A stretch of 64,000 nt of DNA from Gautieria morchelliformis (lineage: Eukaryota > Basidiomycota > Agaricomycetes > Gomphales > Gomphaceae): NCBI GenBank assembly GCA_015179125.1, contig WHVA01000538.1, positions 1-64,000 on the forward strand, read 5' to 3'. Numbering within the stretch: the stretch's first letter is position 1; each line of letters starts with the position of its first letter. Below, piece after piece: positions 23,460-36,166 of the stretch. A program made the translations under genes and the position numbers. Below the pieces are notes generated by a model. It was not told the DNA's origin. It ran no database searches and saw nothing but the letters and a program-made list of their open reading frames with translations.

Positions 23460-25760
23460 TAATGGGAGTGCTGTATCTGGACATCAAGGGGGCTTTCCCG
23501 AGCATCATCCTGGACAGACTCACTCACAACATGCGCAGACGAGGGGTACCGGTCGAGTACACCGACTAGATACGCAGAAAGGTTCAAAATAGGCTCACAG
23601 CGGTTAGCTTCGATGACCACACCTCTGCGACCAGACCGATAGGGTGCGGCATGGACCAAGGGTGCCCCCTGTCCGCCATCGCCTACCAGTTCTATAACGG
23701 AGACCTGCTGGACATAGCGCAGAGGAAAAAGGGGGAGGGCAGCGTAGGCTTCGTGGATGACACGACCATCATAGCGGAAGGGGCCGACTTTCGAGAAGCT
23801 TTCAGCAGGCTGACAGACATAATGGTCAGACTGGATGGGGCATGCAGCTGGGCCGAGAGGCATGAATGCCAGTTTGCAATGGACAAGTTCGCGCTAATGG
23901 GGCTCACCAGATGCAGAGAGAACGACCCCACAAAGACGAACAAAACCAGATCGGTGGTCAGACCGTCAATAAGAATCGGTGAGCACGTCATAGAACCCAC
24001 AGCGACGCACAAGCTCCTGGGGGTGATCATAGACCAGGAGCTGAGATTTAAGGAACACACAAACTATGCGCTGAAGAAGGGGGAAGCATACATCGACCAA
24101 TACAGGAGGTTGGCAAGGCCGACCAAAGGAATAACAGCTAAGCATATGAGAACTTACTATCTAACCGTGGCAGTGCCAAAATTGCTTTACGCCGCTGATG
24201 TGTTTCTTATACCATCAAGCAAAAGGGGCAAGGGGACCAAAGGAAAGATAAATAAGCTAGCACGGATACAAAGACAAGCGGCGCTGAACATTACAGGGGC
24301 CCTCAGAACAACGGCCACAGACACGCTCGAAGCGCATGCCAACCTCATGCCGTTCCCGATGCTGGTGTCCAAGCTGGTACACAAGGCAGCAGTGAGGCTG
24401 GAATGCCTACCAGACGGTCACCCACTTGCGACAAAAGTATGGAAAGCAGCGAAAAGATACGTACAGCGCCACCGGTCGCCGCTCCATGAGGTCCTCCACG
24501 CTTACAGACTAAACCCAGACAAGATGGAAAAGATCCAGACAGTCGTATTCGGACCAAAGTGGATCCCGGCCTTCAGCACATGGATTCCATATGACAAGGA
24601 ACAGGCGATCGAGCAGATAGAGACAGAAAGAGCGGAAGTGATCGTCTTTTCGGACGGATCATGTCTAGAAGGCGGAATTGGGGCGGCAGCGGTGTTATAC
24701 AGGAACGGGAGGGAACAGAGATCGGCGCGGCTGTACATGGGGCCAGAAAGCGAACACACGGTGTTTGAGGCAGAGCTGGCAGGGGCGGCAATGGGAGTCA
24801 AAATGCTAAAAGCAGAGAGGAGCGACAGCTACGTAGTCGCCCTGGACAACCAGGCGGCAATCCGAACAACCAGAAAGGAGAGCGCCATACCAGGGCAATA
24901 TCTGGTCAACGCGGTACACAGACAAATTCAGGATGTCGTCGAGCAGCAGGCGGGAGCGAGTGTGGTGATGAGGTGGGTACCGGGACACGAGGGGGTAGAA
25001 GGAAACGAAAGGGCAGATGCAGAGGCGAAGAGGGCAGCAAAGGGAGAGACCAGCGACGAGCAAGAAATACCGATAGAGTGTCGGGGAGTCCTACCGATAA
25101 GCAGAGCGGCCGAGACGCAGAGACACAGCATCGAGCTAAAGCGGCAGGCGAGGGCAGCATTCGCTAAGTCACCAAGAGCACAGTTTGCACTTGAAATTGA
25201 CCCTACAATGCCTTCCGCAGCGTTCTCAAAGATAACTCAGAACATGCCGCGAAAGCACACGAGCATACTTGTACAGCTCAGGACGGGCCACATAGCGCTG
25301 AACAAGCACATGCACAGGATAGGCAAAGCTGACTCACCGATGTGCCCTGCATGCCGAAACACGCCAGAAATGGTTCATCACTATCTGTTTCGATGCCCAG
25401 CTTACAGCGGGCCTAGCTCAGAAGGGGAGCCAAGTCGGTGAAGACACTCCTAGGGGGGCACAGAGCCATGGAACACTTGTTCAGATACGTACATGAAACA
25501 GGACAGTTCGAGAAGTTGCATGGGAGCATGATGCTCCCGAAGGAAACACGAGAAGAAGGCAGGAAATGAGATGGGACAAGCAGAGAAATCTCAGAAGGGA
25601 GAACACACCAACCCCGCCCAAACAGGCACGGACATACCCAGGGCCACGCCCGCGAGGTACAAGCTGAGACAGAGATCGAGAGGCGAGAAGGAAACAATTG
25701 GAGACAAAACATGTACACACCGTCTTACATAGGGCGTGGCCCCAAAAGACGATAAATTGG

Positions 25761-25795
<35 letters not shown>

Positions 25796-25803
25796 TGAAG
25801 CAC

Positions 25804-26040
25804 TCACTGAACAGCCTTCCGGAACCAGTGTGCTAGCCCATGATTCGGTATGTGCGTATGGAAAATGTAACTCAGCGTCGATGTTGTGGGCGACGTCACG
25901 GGGTGCGGCAAGCATTAAGGTCAGAGTGATGCGGGCAGTTGAGTTAGGACTCCTGGGGACCGTGCTATGCTGGCAGAAGTCGTTGCTCGTCGTGGTGGAG
26001 AGCAAGATGCAGAGACTCGTAGTATGTTTGCATGTATTTG
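25804..26040 (-). pseudogene. DUF6533-type protein, 5' part beyond the LINE
   Basis: Directly next to the LINE target duplication the minus strand reads RITLTLMLAAPRDV and ends in LVPEGCSV. This suits the loop before the FWVIPLITD helix, which lies on the other side of the LINE near 15740. The earlier exons (DUF6533 itself and the first helices) are not visible in 26041-26500, so the gene was already partial when enclosed by the TIR element, or has decayed. Confidence 0.45.
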
Positions 26041-27303
26041 CCTAAGAGTCTAATTTAAATTTGACTGCAAAGGACAGCAATCACCAGGTGAGAGGAGAAT
26101 GATGCCGATCTTTTTGGACTTGAAGAAATCGAAACTTTTGAGTTTGTAGAAAGCATATTGTCTCAAGTAAAATTTTGCATGCACGTGCATGTCAAAAAAA
26201 TTTTGCAAGTTTTGAAATGAATTTGAGAAGTCCACAGCAAGCTGATTTCACTTTTCAAAGGTTGACAATGTTCTCAGAATTTAGATTTGTATTTTTTCAC
26301 TTCTGGAAACGCTGCGGTCAGATTTAGTAGTGTGGATTAAATCAGATACAAATGACTGTATCAGATAAAAATAGATCTTTTAACTTCTTTACTCTCGTGT
26401 CTGGTACGAACCGATTTCAACCGAATCGTCAACAGAAGCTCAAGATTTTACAGCTCCCATCCGGTGCCACCTCCCTGGACCCGGGGCATTTCTCACTGGG
26501 GCTGATTGCCTGATTGCTCTTGCATATTTCAATGGACCTGCACTGACAGCCGTAGCTACAGCGGACAGGCGTGTGGCACGGCAGCGTAGCAGCACCGCGA
26601 GCGCTGTGCCCACGAGCTTTACGGTAACAAAGCCCTCACTACAGATCAAGCAGCATGCATGACAGACATTGACAGTTGATGCCAATCACTCACTTCCTCT
26701 AATATACACGATGAGCTTCTGATGATGCTACCAACCAAACGATGAGGTAACGCATGTTAAAGTACCATTTTATGCAAAGATTAGAAACGCCGCAACGAAC
26801 CGTTGGGCATAACCACAGCCACAGCATGTCCGAGCCTGGATAGGTAAACTGTCACGAAAAGGAATGTCCATAGTACATGTATCAGAGAATTTCCTGCACA
26901 TAGCGCAATTATTCTGGGGGAGCCACATCTGAGTGAATGGCAAGGACTTCCGTATCGAGAGCCCAATTCGACTCAGCCTGACTCGGAGTGGAGCGGGTCT
27001 GTTTTGCACTGAAATGAATGCAAGGAAACCAAACTTGCAATATGTCCTACACCCAATCAATAATCATTTCCGCCTCATGAGCAGGACAGCAATTGAAGTG
27101 GACTTACGCGCTGCAGACCAAGTAGAAAGAACCCGAGGAGAGGAACTTGGCCAAGGGCATACGTCAGTGGTGTGCGAAAGAGACTGGAAATCTTGTGTGA
27201 GGCTCACAAAGCGACTCTCCAATATCCATTATATCTTCCATGATCATAGTCGCATTCAAATCTGGGTTCGTATCAAGCAGGCCAAGCCACGTCGCGAGAA
27301 TGC

Positions 27304-28359
27304 TTAGAGAAACATCACCACGCAGTCAGTTTCATTCTTCAAAACATCCGAAGAGTAAACATACACGGCAAAGAGCAGTTGAAATGAGCAGAAAACAGAG
27401 AGACACACAAGCAGAGAGAGGCTCATGACGCTACCCATATTGACTTGTCGAAATATCCGATGATAGCTAACAAATGTGACCACCAAAAGGACTGAAAAAG
27501 AAACAATTAATCACAGCCTAGCACGAAAACTGATCAGGGTAACAACTGACTATCCCAAATACACGTGAGAACGACCAGCGAAAGATCCACGTAGTCCATG
27601 GCTCTGAGCAGATTGTTGCTGTGTGTTGGGCTGATGCCAAAAGGTTGGCACTGACACAACACAAACGGGATAGTCAGCGAGCGTGCTAAAAAAAAGCTCG
27701 CTGCACCCACAAGAGGGACTAGCCCCATAGTATATGGCGTGACTAGAAGCTTTTTGTCGTAATTCAATCCTCAATTCTCGGTAGAAGGTGTGATATCTCA
27801 CCGCAAAGGTCCGTAGCTTCGTTGTCCATGCCTTTGCATCACTGAAAGCACCTCGCATTTGAAACCACAGCTGGATGAGACATTAGCGGGACACTTTCAT
27901 CTACAGATGACGCGTACATGGATGATGAGGTTGAGGGTGGCCGTCAGCGCGCTGCCATTCAATATTACCACCAGGAGGAGGACAACGCCAGTGAGCATGG
28001 AAGTGGCGTTATTGATTGACTCGATGCTCACATCAACCTCATAGAATTGATCAGAGTATTGAGTATCATGTCCACACTGATGGTCTCGTCACTAGCTTGA
28101 GTGAAAGCCATGTACAGCACCACATTCCTTTCCGCAGCACCTCAGCAGTTAACTGTGGATTGAGGGGGTCACTAAGCACGCACGTGAAGATCATGACTGC
28201 CGTATACATGAGGTACGTCCACACGAAATTAAAGAATATAGAATGGCGGTGCATGTTCTCCGAGTCAGAAAGCACGATGGTGAACAGCAAAGCTGACAGA
28301 GATATAAGCCCCAGGAGCTGCAGCACAAACAAAACGGCATGAACGGCTGGAAACCCCAT
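27304..28359 (-). pseudogene. Polytopic membrane protein, copy B (frameshifted)
   Basis: This counterpart of 1373-2426 starts with ATG at 28357-28359. The first exon is open here through two membrane helices (LFVLQLLGLISLSALLF and YLMYTAVMIFTCVL). A base missing near 28130 (CATTCCTTTCC against CATCCCTTTTCC) shifts the frame before the next exon. Downstream exons mirror copy A, including the helix near 27960 and the last exon (VLLVVTFVSYHRIFRQVNMG) to 27304. Copies A and B are broken at different places, so the ancestral gene was intact when duplicated. Confidence 0.5.
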
Positions 28360-28897
28360 TGCACCAAGTCGGCATCGGAACGAGGTTCATCTTCGACTTT
28401 CTAGCATGGTCGTTTAAATACGCATGGGGTACTATCCAAGCGATGATAGATGATCTCTACGAATCATAAGCGGTGGCTGCTGGGTGCGCGGAGGGTTCAG
28501 AACATACGTACTAGTTCAGGATCAACACTCTCCTGATGTCGTTACTGCGGAAATCGACTATGTACTACTACATACTGTATCAGCTTAGAGCGGCGCGAAT
28601 GAAGCTGGGCCCCGGCGCCAAGCGAGGCCCTTGTGCGGAAAAAACTATTCGAATCGATCTGGACAGTACTGCAGCAACTCCGGGCACTTACTGTAAGTAC
28701 ATTATGCACCGGAAAATCGGAGCCCAAATCGCTGATAATAATTACACAACAGGAGAGCTGATTTTGGGGTGTTCCGCTCGATTCACTGCACTGCAATCTA
28801 CTAAGTACTAACCAGACCAATTCAGCAACCTATATCGGGCCCGGAGAACTCCAACGTGCGACTTGCGATACCTAATCTCTACAGGTCTCAGTACACC

Positions 28898-29939
28898 ATG
28901 CAGACATGGCCGTTCGTCGTAAGCTGCTCATTATTCGGAGAAATTTGACTTTGAGCTGCTTCTCTACTAGTACAGCCATTGGATGCTTTCTCGTCGCTCA
29001 TCATCGAGGGCTTCATCAAAATCAACCGTGTCCAAGTCCCAATAATGCTACATAAACTATCTCAAAGCCTGCAAAACCAGTTCTAGCCACGGTAAATTGC
29101 TTCCTCACTGCTGGCTCCACCCCCTGTTCATCCTCCCTCCAAACTCCCGCCTCCAGGCAACCTCTGTCTCCATGTTACATTAGAACTGGAGCGACTCGGC
29201 TATGGCAGGGTGGGTTCGGTGTACCCGCTTAGGACTGACAGCACAAATCAGTACGCTCTTCCATCCCTTGTAATACAAGTCGCTGCTCGGCACCATTCTG
29301 ACGACCTGGCTCGTGCGGCCTGGTTTTACGAAGAGATGGAGGATATTCAGGGAGTAGCCATCGGACACTGCTATGGGTTCTTTACTGCGGAAATCGAGTC
29401 GAATAGCCAGGTATTGGATTGGGCAGAGTCTGATGCGGATTATGACGAGGAGGCAGTAGACATTCGGGACGAGGCTAGCCAAAGTGAGGATGACAGTGAC
29501 TCGGACGAGCCATGGAACCCTTACGCATTGACAGATTACTCTCCTGAAAAGCTGGTGATGAGAGAACCCACCTTAGTCTGAGGAATTTTATTCAAGCGCA
29601 ATGAGGAATGTGAGAAGGCAATGACAAGACATTTATTTCAGTCTTGGTCTTAGAAAGAGTTGGGGACGTGATATCCATAAATGTTCCATTGGAAGCACTC
29701 AAGTTCGTCTGGCCAGCTCTAACTATGCATGCTTCTGAACATCCTTTGTTATGCAGACCGGATGTTCACAACATATACAGCAACATCGGTCGATTCGGTA
29801 TCGAACATATGGACATCCGATGGCGAAATATCTCAAACCATTCCCTTCCCTTTCTCATATCAAATCTGCTTCAGGCTCATTGCTTCGGACCATACTGGAT
29901 GGATTGGAAGAAGGATACGTCGTCAAGCCTTGGGACTAG
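28898..29939 (+). pseudogene. Kinase-like gene, kinase 1 of unit B (broken)
   Basis: The start is ATG 28898 with the same seven-codon first exon and intron as kinase 1 of unit A. The 5' half (29210-29581) keeps GRVGSVYPL, LVIQVAAR (the usual Lys is Gln) and the acidic insert, then hits a stop at 29579-29581. The 3' half shows NIGRFGIEHMDIRWRN, but the stretch between the catalytic loop and the DFG position is deleted near 29835. With the ATP-binding Lys changed and DFD missing, it cannot act as a kinase. Confidence 0.75.
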
Positions 29940-30419
29940 ATGCATTCTTTGTCTCTTAACGCAAAATGCTTTCAAAGGTGTTTCTTCTTTTTCCCAAGAA
30001 CTGAATCATTTTGCGCCCAACTCTTCGTAGACAGAGCCGGAATTTACGATGACACGAGTCAGGTGCCACCTCGTGATGTTACAGTACCCCGACCTTTACC
30101 CTTGAACTACAGGCCTTCCCGAACTAACTTCTTCAGTAGGCTGGTTACTCATTGTGGACTTGTGAGCAGCACCTATCACGATACCTATAACCCACACTGT
30201 GATGCTTCTTATTGACCCATACTTATCCTCTATTCAAAACCGCAGAAATGTTCCCAAGTTCTCGTATATATAATTCCATATATTTGGCAGCGCCTCATTT
30301 ATTGCACCACCTTTCTTCCCAAGCTACCAGCCCTACCGATCTATAACGAAGTCTTCGCGTTTCATGATTTATCAAACTCTTGCCAGATTTCAGGGATCTG
30401 TAGCATACAAGATAAAAGG

Positions 30420-32127
30420 CTACTGCCACAACAACTCCCTATCCTGAATGGGACAAATGGAATCCGTGACAAAGCGCAATCCCGCTGCCTCATCAATAGC
30501 CGCGAAGCACATCCCTATAAGTGCTCTGTGTACAGATGGATCCCCATCAAAGTTGTGGATTTCTGATAATGTCAGCTCGTTCCGGCCGGTTCTAACAAAG
30601 ATGACAATCTTTGAACCGTTTGTGCAAGCTCCCCACTTAGCTTGAAAGAAGTATAGTTCACCCCATAGCCGCTCAAAGAAAGAGAAGAGAAACATGAGTT
30701 TAATGTATGCTTCACTGTATCACCTGCATACCTGTTTAAGCAACCCAGTAGGCTGTTCAGAACTTGACCAATCAAAAATTCCCAAGCCTGGTTGAGCTCC
30801 TGTAGTACTGAAAATACTTGTAAAGACACGATCTGGATATGCCCACCACGTCTTGACTTTTATGATAGCCGCATGTCGCCTTTGTCCTGGGCTCCTGTAG
30901 AGAAGGAAGTCGGGAAATCCTGCATTGGTCTGGTCACCTGGGCTGCGATGGGCTTTTGGGCAACTTCGGCCCCACTGAGGATAGAATTGGGTGTCTGAAG
31001 GTGGATCAACAGTGGATTCATATCATGTCTGACAACAAGCGTCAGTCCATGCTGTTCTCCTTGCAAAATGTAGAATGAATACCTCTAAGAGCATGTTGAG
31101 GGGCTCAATGATCTGAGCATGAACTTCATCCTGAACTGATGGCTCAGACGTCATGGCCACAGGCTTCCTCCGGTGATGGGAAACAAGCCAGGGGAAAAGT
31201 CTGTCAAGAACCTCGGCTTGCTGCTCCCCAGATGGGAAATCCAGTGTATGACCAAAACCCTGACCAGTATGAATGGTTAGGGGAAACCCAGGTACATTAG
31301 CTGGCTTTGCAACACCAATGCCATTCGGCAAAGAGTATGTTAGCAACTAGGGGCTATGGCAGGGAAGGTTCGGTAGAGTTCTTAGAAAGCTAGAATCAAA
31401 TACACTCTCTCAGTGAATTTATTGTCACTGTGTTATATTAATACAATACCTAGAATCAAATATACTACATGATTTTCAGTCAACATGCTATGTAAATAGG
31501 AAAGGTATTACTCGCCTCTCTCAGTGAATTTATTGTCACTGAGAGAGGAGCACTATCCTGTCTCAGAAGGCATATACGTGCACCCGGCCCTTTAGCGCCC
31601 AAGGGCTCGCGCGTCGAAGTCATTTCAAACTCCGCTGGGTGCAGCCGCCTGTGAAAATAGAAATAACAGAATGAAATGGAGAGGTAGAGAATGACCAGAA
31701 AATTTCGAAAATAAGCAGAGAAGTGGATGCATGGTACAAGAACAATGTGAGAAACAATTGGAAACACCACACAATAAATTGAACATATTATGCTTGATTT
31801 TGGTGCAGGAGCATAAATGCACCCAACAGAGTAGACCACCAGATTTTGCCACAAGGACCTGCATCGGCAGACATACTGGAGCCGGTCTCCAAAACGCATA
31901 TTCTCAACTTGGGGGGCAGTTTTGGTGGCTCCACGCTCTGTTTTAAGCACTGCTGGTTCCAAGTGTTTGCAAACTAAGCGCAGTTGAGCTCCCCCCAATG
32001 GTGCTGGAAAGGGAAACTGGGGTCACTGCCGTTGAATGAGAGGAGCATCTTGCCATTGAAGGGCATGTGGCAGACCAATGACTATCAAGTCAGGCATGTA
32101 TAGCAAGCATTGACCAGGCTGAGCCAT
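30420..32127 (-). pseudogene. PD-(D/E)XK nuclease-like protein, copy B (LTR insertion, nonsense, E-to-K)
   Basis: The start is ATG at 32125-32127 and the order matches copy A. A solo LTR (31338-31828) splits it after the LVVYS segment. Near 31023 a TGA stands where copy A has CGC (Arg). The nuclease core reads GFPDFLLYRSP then AAIIKVKTWW, so the catalytic Glu of E-x-K has become Lys. An intron of about 60 bases precedes the last exon (LWGELYFFQAKWGACTNGSK), which is open to TAG 30420-30422. It retains the one base lost in copy A near 5183, which is how the frameshift there was recognised. Confidence 0.65.
31338..31828. mobile_element. Solo LTR (491 bp) inside nuclease copy B
   Basis: It begins TGTTAGCAAC and ends ACCCAACA, flanked by GAGTA at 31333-31337 and 31829-31833. 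The uninterrupted site is seen in copy A at 5528-5538. Inside, a 26-base stretch (CTCTCTCAGTGAATTTATTG...) occurs twice, at 31405 and 31516. It resembles none of the other LTRs in the window. Confidence 0.9.
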
Positions 32128-32304
32128 AATGGTTTGGAGGAAGAGCAAGGGCTTCTATACTTAAAACTCGTACTACTATATGGAATGCAAAGGAAATCAT
32201 TCGCACGGTCCTCGCACACCGCAAGGACCCCAGAATGGGCACGTTCTATTGGCATGTTCGTCTTACATAAACCACTACAATCCTCAGTCATCTCAGTACT
32301 AACC
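32128..32304. promoter_or_regulatory. Divergent nuclease/kinase 2 promoter, unit B
   Basis: This 177-base gap is the counterpart of 5846-6014. It keeps the TACTACTATATGG element, the GTCCTCG...GCAAGGAC near-palindrome (one arm base changed) and GGGCACGTT followed by a degenerate second copy (GGCATGTT). Both neighbours are broken here. Confidence 0.4.
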
Positions 32305-33499
32305 ATGCAGGCGGGGCCGTTCGTCGTAAGCTGCTTATTATTTGGAGAAAATTGCTTTTGAGCTACCTCTCTACAGCCATCAAATGCTTTCTCGTCGCTC
32401 ATCATCAGTGGCCTTATCAAAATCAACGGTGTCCAGGTTCCATTAACGCTATCTAAAGCCATCTCAAAGCCAGCAAAATCAGTTCTAACCACTGTAGAAG
32501 CCAATGCCACTGTTGGCGGTCTACCACCTATTCGTCCACCCTCCAAACTCCCACCTTCAGGTAACCTCTGTCTCTGAGTTTCATTAGAACCGGAACGACT
32601 CGGCTATGGCAGAGTGGGTTCGGTGTACCCGCTTAGGATTGAAGACACCAATCAGTACGGTCTTCCATCCTTGTAATAAAAGTGGCTGCTCGGCGCCGTT
32701 CTGACGACCTGGCTCGCAAGGCATGGTTTTACGAAGAGTTAGAGGATATTCAGGGAGTAGCCATCGCACGCTGCTATGGTTTCTTCACCCCGGAAATCGA
32801 GCAGAATAGTGAAGTATTGGATTGGGTAGAGTCTGATGCGGATTACGACGAGGAGGAGGTAGACGTTTGGGACGAGGCCAGCCCAAGTGAGGATGACGAC
32901 GACTCGGACGAACCATGGGACCCCTATGCATGGTCAGATTCTGATGACCTGGTGATGGGAGAATTCAGCTGGCAAAAAGTGTTTAAGCGCGAAGATGAAA
33001 GGGAGAAGTTAAGACAAGAACATTGAGATAAACGAGCCCGAATCATCAAATCAACTTGTGCCGATCCGGCCTTAGCGCACAACCGCAGCGACAAGACCTT
33101 TCTTTCAGTCTTGGTGTTATAAAGACTCGGGACGTGATACCCATTGGTGTTCCGTTGGAAGCAGTCAAGTTCGTCTGGCCTGGTTTCCTATGCATGCTTC
33201 ATGCATCTGAACTTCTCATGTCATACAGGCCCGACGTTCATGAAATATACAGTGACATGGGTCGATTTGGTGTCGAACACATGGACATCCGATCGAGCAA
33301 TATCATGGCGGCACCTGCGACAGACCAGAGTGTTGTCTGCCCTTATCACGGACACAGGCATCAATGGCGTGTGGTTGACTTCGATTGCTCGAGAAAGTCA
33401 AACTATTCACATTCTCATATTGAATCAGCTGCGGGTGGATGGCTTCGGACCATACTGGATGGATTGGAAGAAGGATACGTTGTCGAGCCTTGGGACTAG
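32305..33499 (+). pseudogene. Kinase-like gene, kinase 2 of unit B (broken)
   Basis: The start is ATG 32305 with the first exon and intron as in the intact copy. A base is lost near 32668 (CCATCCTTG against CCATCCCTTG), shifting the frame inside the N-lobe. A TGA near 33024 replaces an Arg codon in the basic stretch, and further indels occur near 33075, 33120 and 33180. The 3' part keeps MDIRSSN, so the Asp and Asn of the catalytic loop survive although the neighbouring Trp-Arg is changed, and VVDFDCS. It stops at TAG 33497-33499. Confidence 0.8.
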
Positions 33500-36166
33500 A
33501 TGCGTTATTTGTCTCTCAACGCGAAATGCATCAGAAAGATTTTATTCACTTTTCACGCGAACTCGATCATTCGTGGGCAACTCGGTATATTCATCGTAGA
33601 TAAAACCCGCCTTTAGGATCTCACAAGAGTCGAAATATGCATGTGCCGCCTGCCAGATCGTGATGTTACAGCACCCCGACCTTTATCCTCCAGCTACTGG
33701 CATCCGGATGTAGGCTGATTACTCATCATGGACTTGTGAGCGGCACCTATCATGATACCTATATACCCATATCACAGACTGTGATGGTTCCTGTCCACTC
33801 ATACTTATCCTTTATTCACAGTCGCAGAAATGTCCCAACTTCTATGTTTGAGATCAGCGGCCAACTGTCATTGTACAGTACAGGTCAGTTAGTACTCATG
33901 GTTAGTTCCGGCCTACTTCTTGACTGGCTAGGTTGCGTCGATGCCCGACATGGATGAGGACTAAGGTCTCTGCAGGCTTCGACTTCGGGCCCGCTCCCAC
34001 GTCCTCTTCGAACATGAGAATATTTACCTGGGCATGTTCCCCTGAATGCCAAGTGGAATTTCGATACTGAAATCATCCACGGCATGCTAGATACAGGTTT
34101 GCCCTCTTCTTCCATCACACCACGGTCCGGCCTGGATACTGTGGGGATTTCTGGTAGGGGCGCATATAACTCTTTAGACTCAGTTTTGGCTTAGCTTGGC
34201 TTCTATGGCCTCATCCACATGCGCTTCTTCCGATCGTTGGCGAATGAGGAGTATCTATCGCGTCATGAAGCCTGAGAAGAGAACAGCAATACCTTTATGA
34301 CTGCTCGCTGCTTCTGACTAACAGTTACAAGCCATAAGAAGTGTCGAATACTTCGAATTTCGATGTCGAGTCACGCAGAGCTTGAAGCCTTGGGGTCTGG
34401 CCATTTTTCAAAATCGAACTGCTGCGATGGGTATTCGCCAAGTGCTTAAGCTTTTTGCGCTGACCAGAATCTTCTAGAGCTTTGACCATACTCCGAACCT
34501 AGTACCATGCTCGCACCCCTTAACGAGCCCTTATTTTAATTTGCTAGCATTGTCATTCTGGTGAGCATGATGCTGGCAATGCACATGTCGTCCAAATAAG
34601 ACTGTGTGAACGAGATTTATGACTACCCCCTGACCATCAAATTGGAGGTAGAACTTCTCTGGGGAACACCATGGAGTATTGGGAAGATCCTCTACCTGTT
34701 AACCCGCTATAGTGTGTTTGTCGACTCGTTGATGTTGGCGTTTTGTGCGCCGTCTTCAATTGGCCTAAACGCCTTAGACTGACATACTATTCCAGTCGAC
34801 TTCGCGAGCGGGCCATCTGTTTCGGCAAGGACGGTGAATGTATTTGAATGACCTTTTTTTTTTCGTAGCGAGTGCTGAACTCTCGATCTTACAGTGCTCC
34901 CCTGTGTATCCAATTTCAGGCTGTAAGCCTCTGAGATCAAGTGCGGAATTAACTTTAAAACAGTCTCTGCAGGCTTTATATTCTGGGGTGGATTTCTGGC
35001 AAGAAGTAGGAATTGCCAGGCTTTTATTGGACGGATACTATCGTTCTTTTAGTTGTTCTGATATTCAGGACATGGGCTATGTGAGGCCAGAAACACAAAA
35101 TTGCCTTCGCACTTCCTATCCTCCTGGTGATCGCTGTCGTCCTACTCGGATACCTGACCAGAATTGGACTTACTTCCGTCTCATGTCTGTCCTGGTTTGT
35201 TTCTCTCAAAGATTGTGTCCCAGCTCATAGTGTCATACATAGTCGCAGATGTTACGACACTCCCAATACCAAACCTCCAAACCTGCTTTATTACTAGGAA
35301 CGACGATATCACCTTTTTGTGGGATTATGTTATCATAGTGAGCTTCGAGACTGGTGAGCAATCAGCCTGGCATGCACTGCGGCTTGCTAACATTATTACT
35401 TCCGCTTCCATTATAGTCATCCTAATTCTCACTCTCATTAACAGGAGTCCAACATTGTGGGTAGTTCATGGCGGCTCCCAGCAATTGAGCCTGATCCACG
35501 TTTCAGATCGGCATACTACGTCAGGTTTAGTCTCAACACTGTATGCGGATGGTATGTTATATCTTTCACTCCAGCGTTCACTAAGCTGACAGTGGCCAGG
35601 TATACTATATTATGTTTATCTTCTCATGTTGTCGATTGCGAACGTTTTTTTTATTATGTTCGTTGAGGTTAGAAGCATATTATCTACTCTCAATGGGTCC
35701 CACTAAGCCCGCTTGCGTTGAAGAAAACAACCGGGGCGACATTGGTTCTGTCAGTTGGTCCCAGCGGAAGTGCTTAAGTTAATTGATCACTTACCACCAT
35801 CTGATGCAGAATGCAGCGGGTTATTAACGCCATATTACCTGGGCTTATACTACTTCATCTCAGGATGGCAGCAGTATGGGACCGGAGATCCGTATCTTCA
35901 CCGCAACTGACCACCATGTTCCGGATCTCACTACCTACCGAATTTTCCACAGACATGATAGGACGTGGAACATGGCTTATAGATCCAGAGACTGGTCCTA
36001 GCCCTGAGGCGACGATCAGCGGCGGTAGCCAGACTGTCAGAGGACACGCTTACAATGGCACGGCATGATCTACACGATGGCCTCCGGGGTTATTATTTTG
36101 GAGTGGAAAATGTGTGCACGTGTATATACCCCTCGGCAGGAATAGACACTGCAAGTACTGAATATA
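33500..36166. repeat. Unit B 3' flank, no recognised gene
   Basis: The stretch 33500-35395 matches unit A 7218-9096. From 35396 to about 35785 it holds about 390 bases absent from unit A, where the copia element lies; this is probably the original unit sequence. ORFs on both strands are not conserved between copies. 35800-36166 matches 13100-13464. Confidence 0.4.

Larger units (their letters stand above)
18524..25569 (+). pseudogene. LINE ORF2: endonuclease, reverse transcriptase, RNase H (interrupted)
   Basis: The frame opens after TGA 18521-18523; QQNVNKSLT and AIQEPHI show that the endonuclease starts before the first ATG (18728). Endonuclease motifs WLGDFNRHHPMWDE and SDHFPVD follow. 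The reverse transcriptase enters with GAYRPIALLDTIGK and NHFGCRPGRTTTD, and is cut by the transposon at 20336. It resumes at 23462 with VLYLDIKGAFPS (motif A), MDQGCPLSA and FVDD (motif C). A TAG at 23567-23569 replaces a probable Trp codon. RNase H shows FSDGS, FEAELAG, LDNQAA and NERADAEA. A terminal CPAC...HHYLFRC motif precedes a one-base shift near 25415, after which the tail reads on to TGA 25569. Confidence 0.85.
15855..25791 (+). mobile_element. Full-length Tad1-like LINE with poly(A), split by two later insertions
   Basis: A 12-bp duplication AAGGTGAAGCAC flanks the element at 15843-15854 and 25792-25803, and a 26-base A run ends it. The order is 5' leader, ORF1 with CCHC knuckles, then ORF2 with endonuclease, reverse transcriptase, RNase H and a terminal Cys/His motif, as in the Tad1 clade. 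Removing the solo LTR (17238-17950) and the DNA transposon (20336-23459), each with one target copy, leaves about 6.1 kb and restores the frame at both sites. It lies inside the DUF6533-type pseudogene, in the opposite direction. Confidence 0.9.
14256..26500. mobile_element. TIR-bounded element carrying a DUF6533-type gene; host of nested insertions
   Basis: The ends are inverted repeats (left 14256 CCCAGTGAGAAATGACCC; right, reverse-complemented, CCCAGTGAGAAATGCCCC; about 22 bases with one mismatch), flanked by GCTGATT at 14249-14255 and 26501-26507. The empty site is visible at 561-575 in unit A. Without the LINE inside, it would be about 2.3 kb. The cargo is a DUF6533-type gene fragment; no transposase was found. 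The 7-bp duplication does not match a superfamily cleanly, so it may be a hAT-like element with one altered base. The subterminal stretches 14270-14440 and 26050-26480 are AT-rich and hold no gene. Confidence 0.6.

Noticed and set aside
31480-31998. Minus-strand ORF of 172 codons
   Set aside because: It is a chance read-through from nuclease copy B into the inserted solo LTR.
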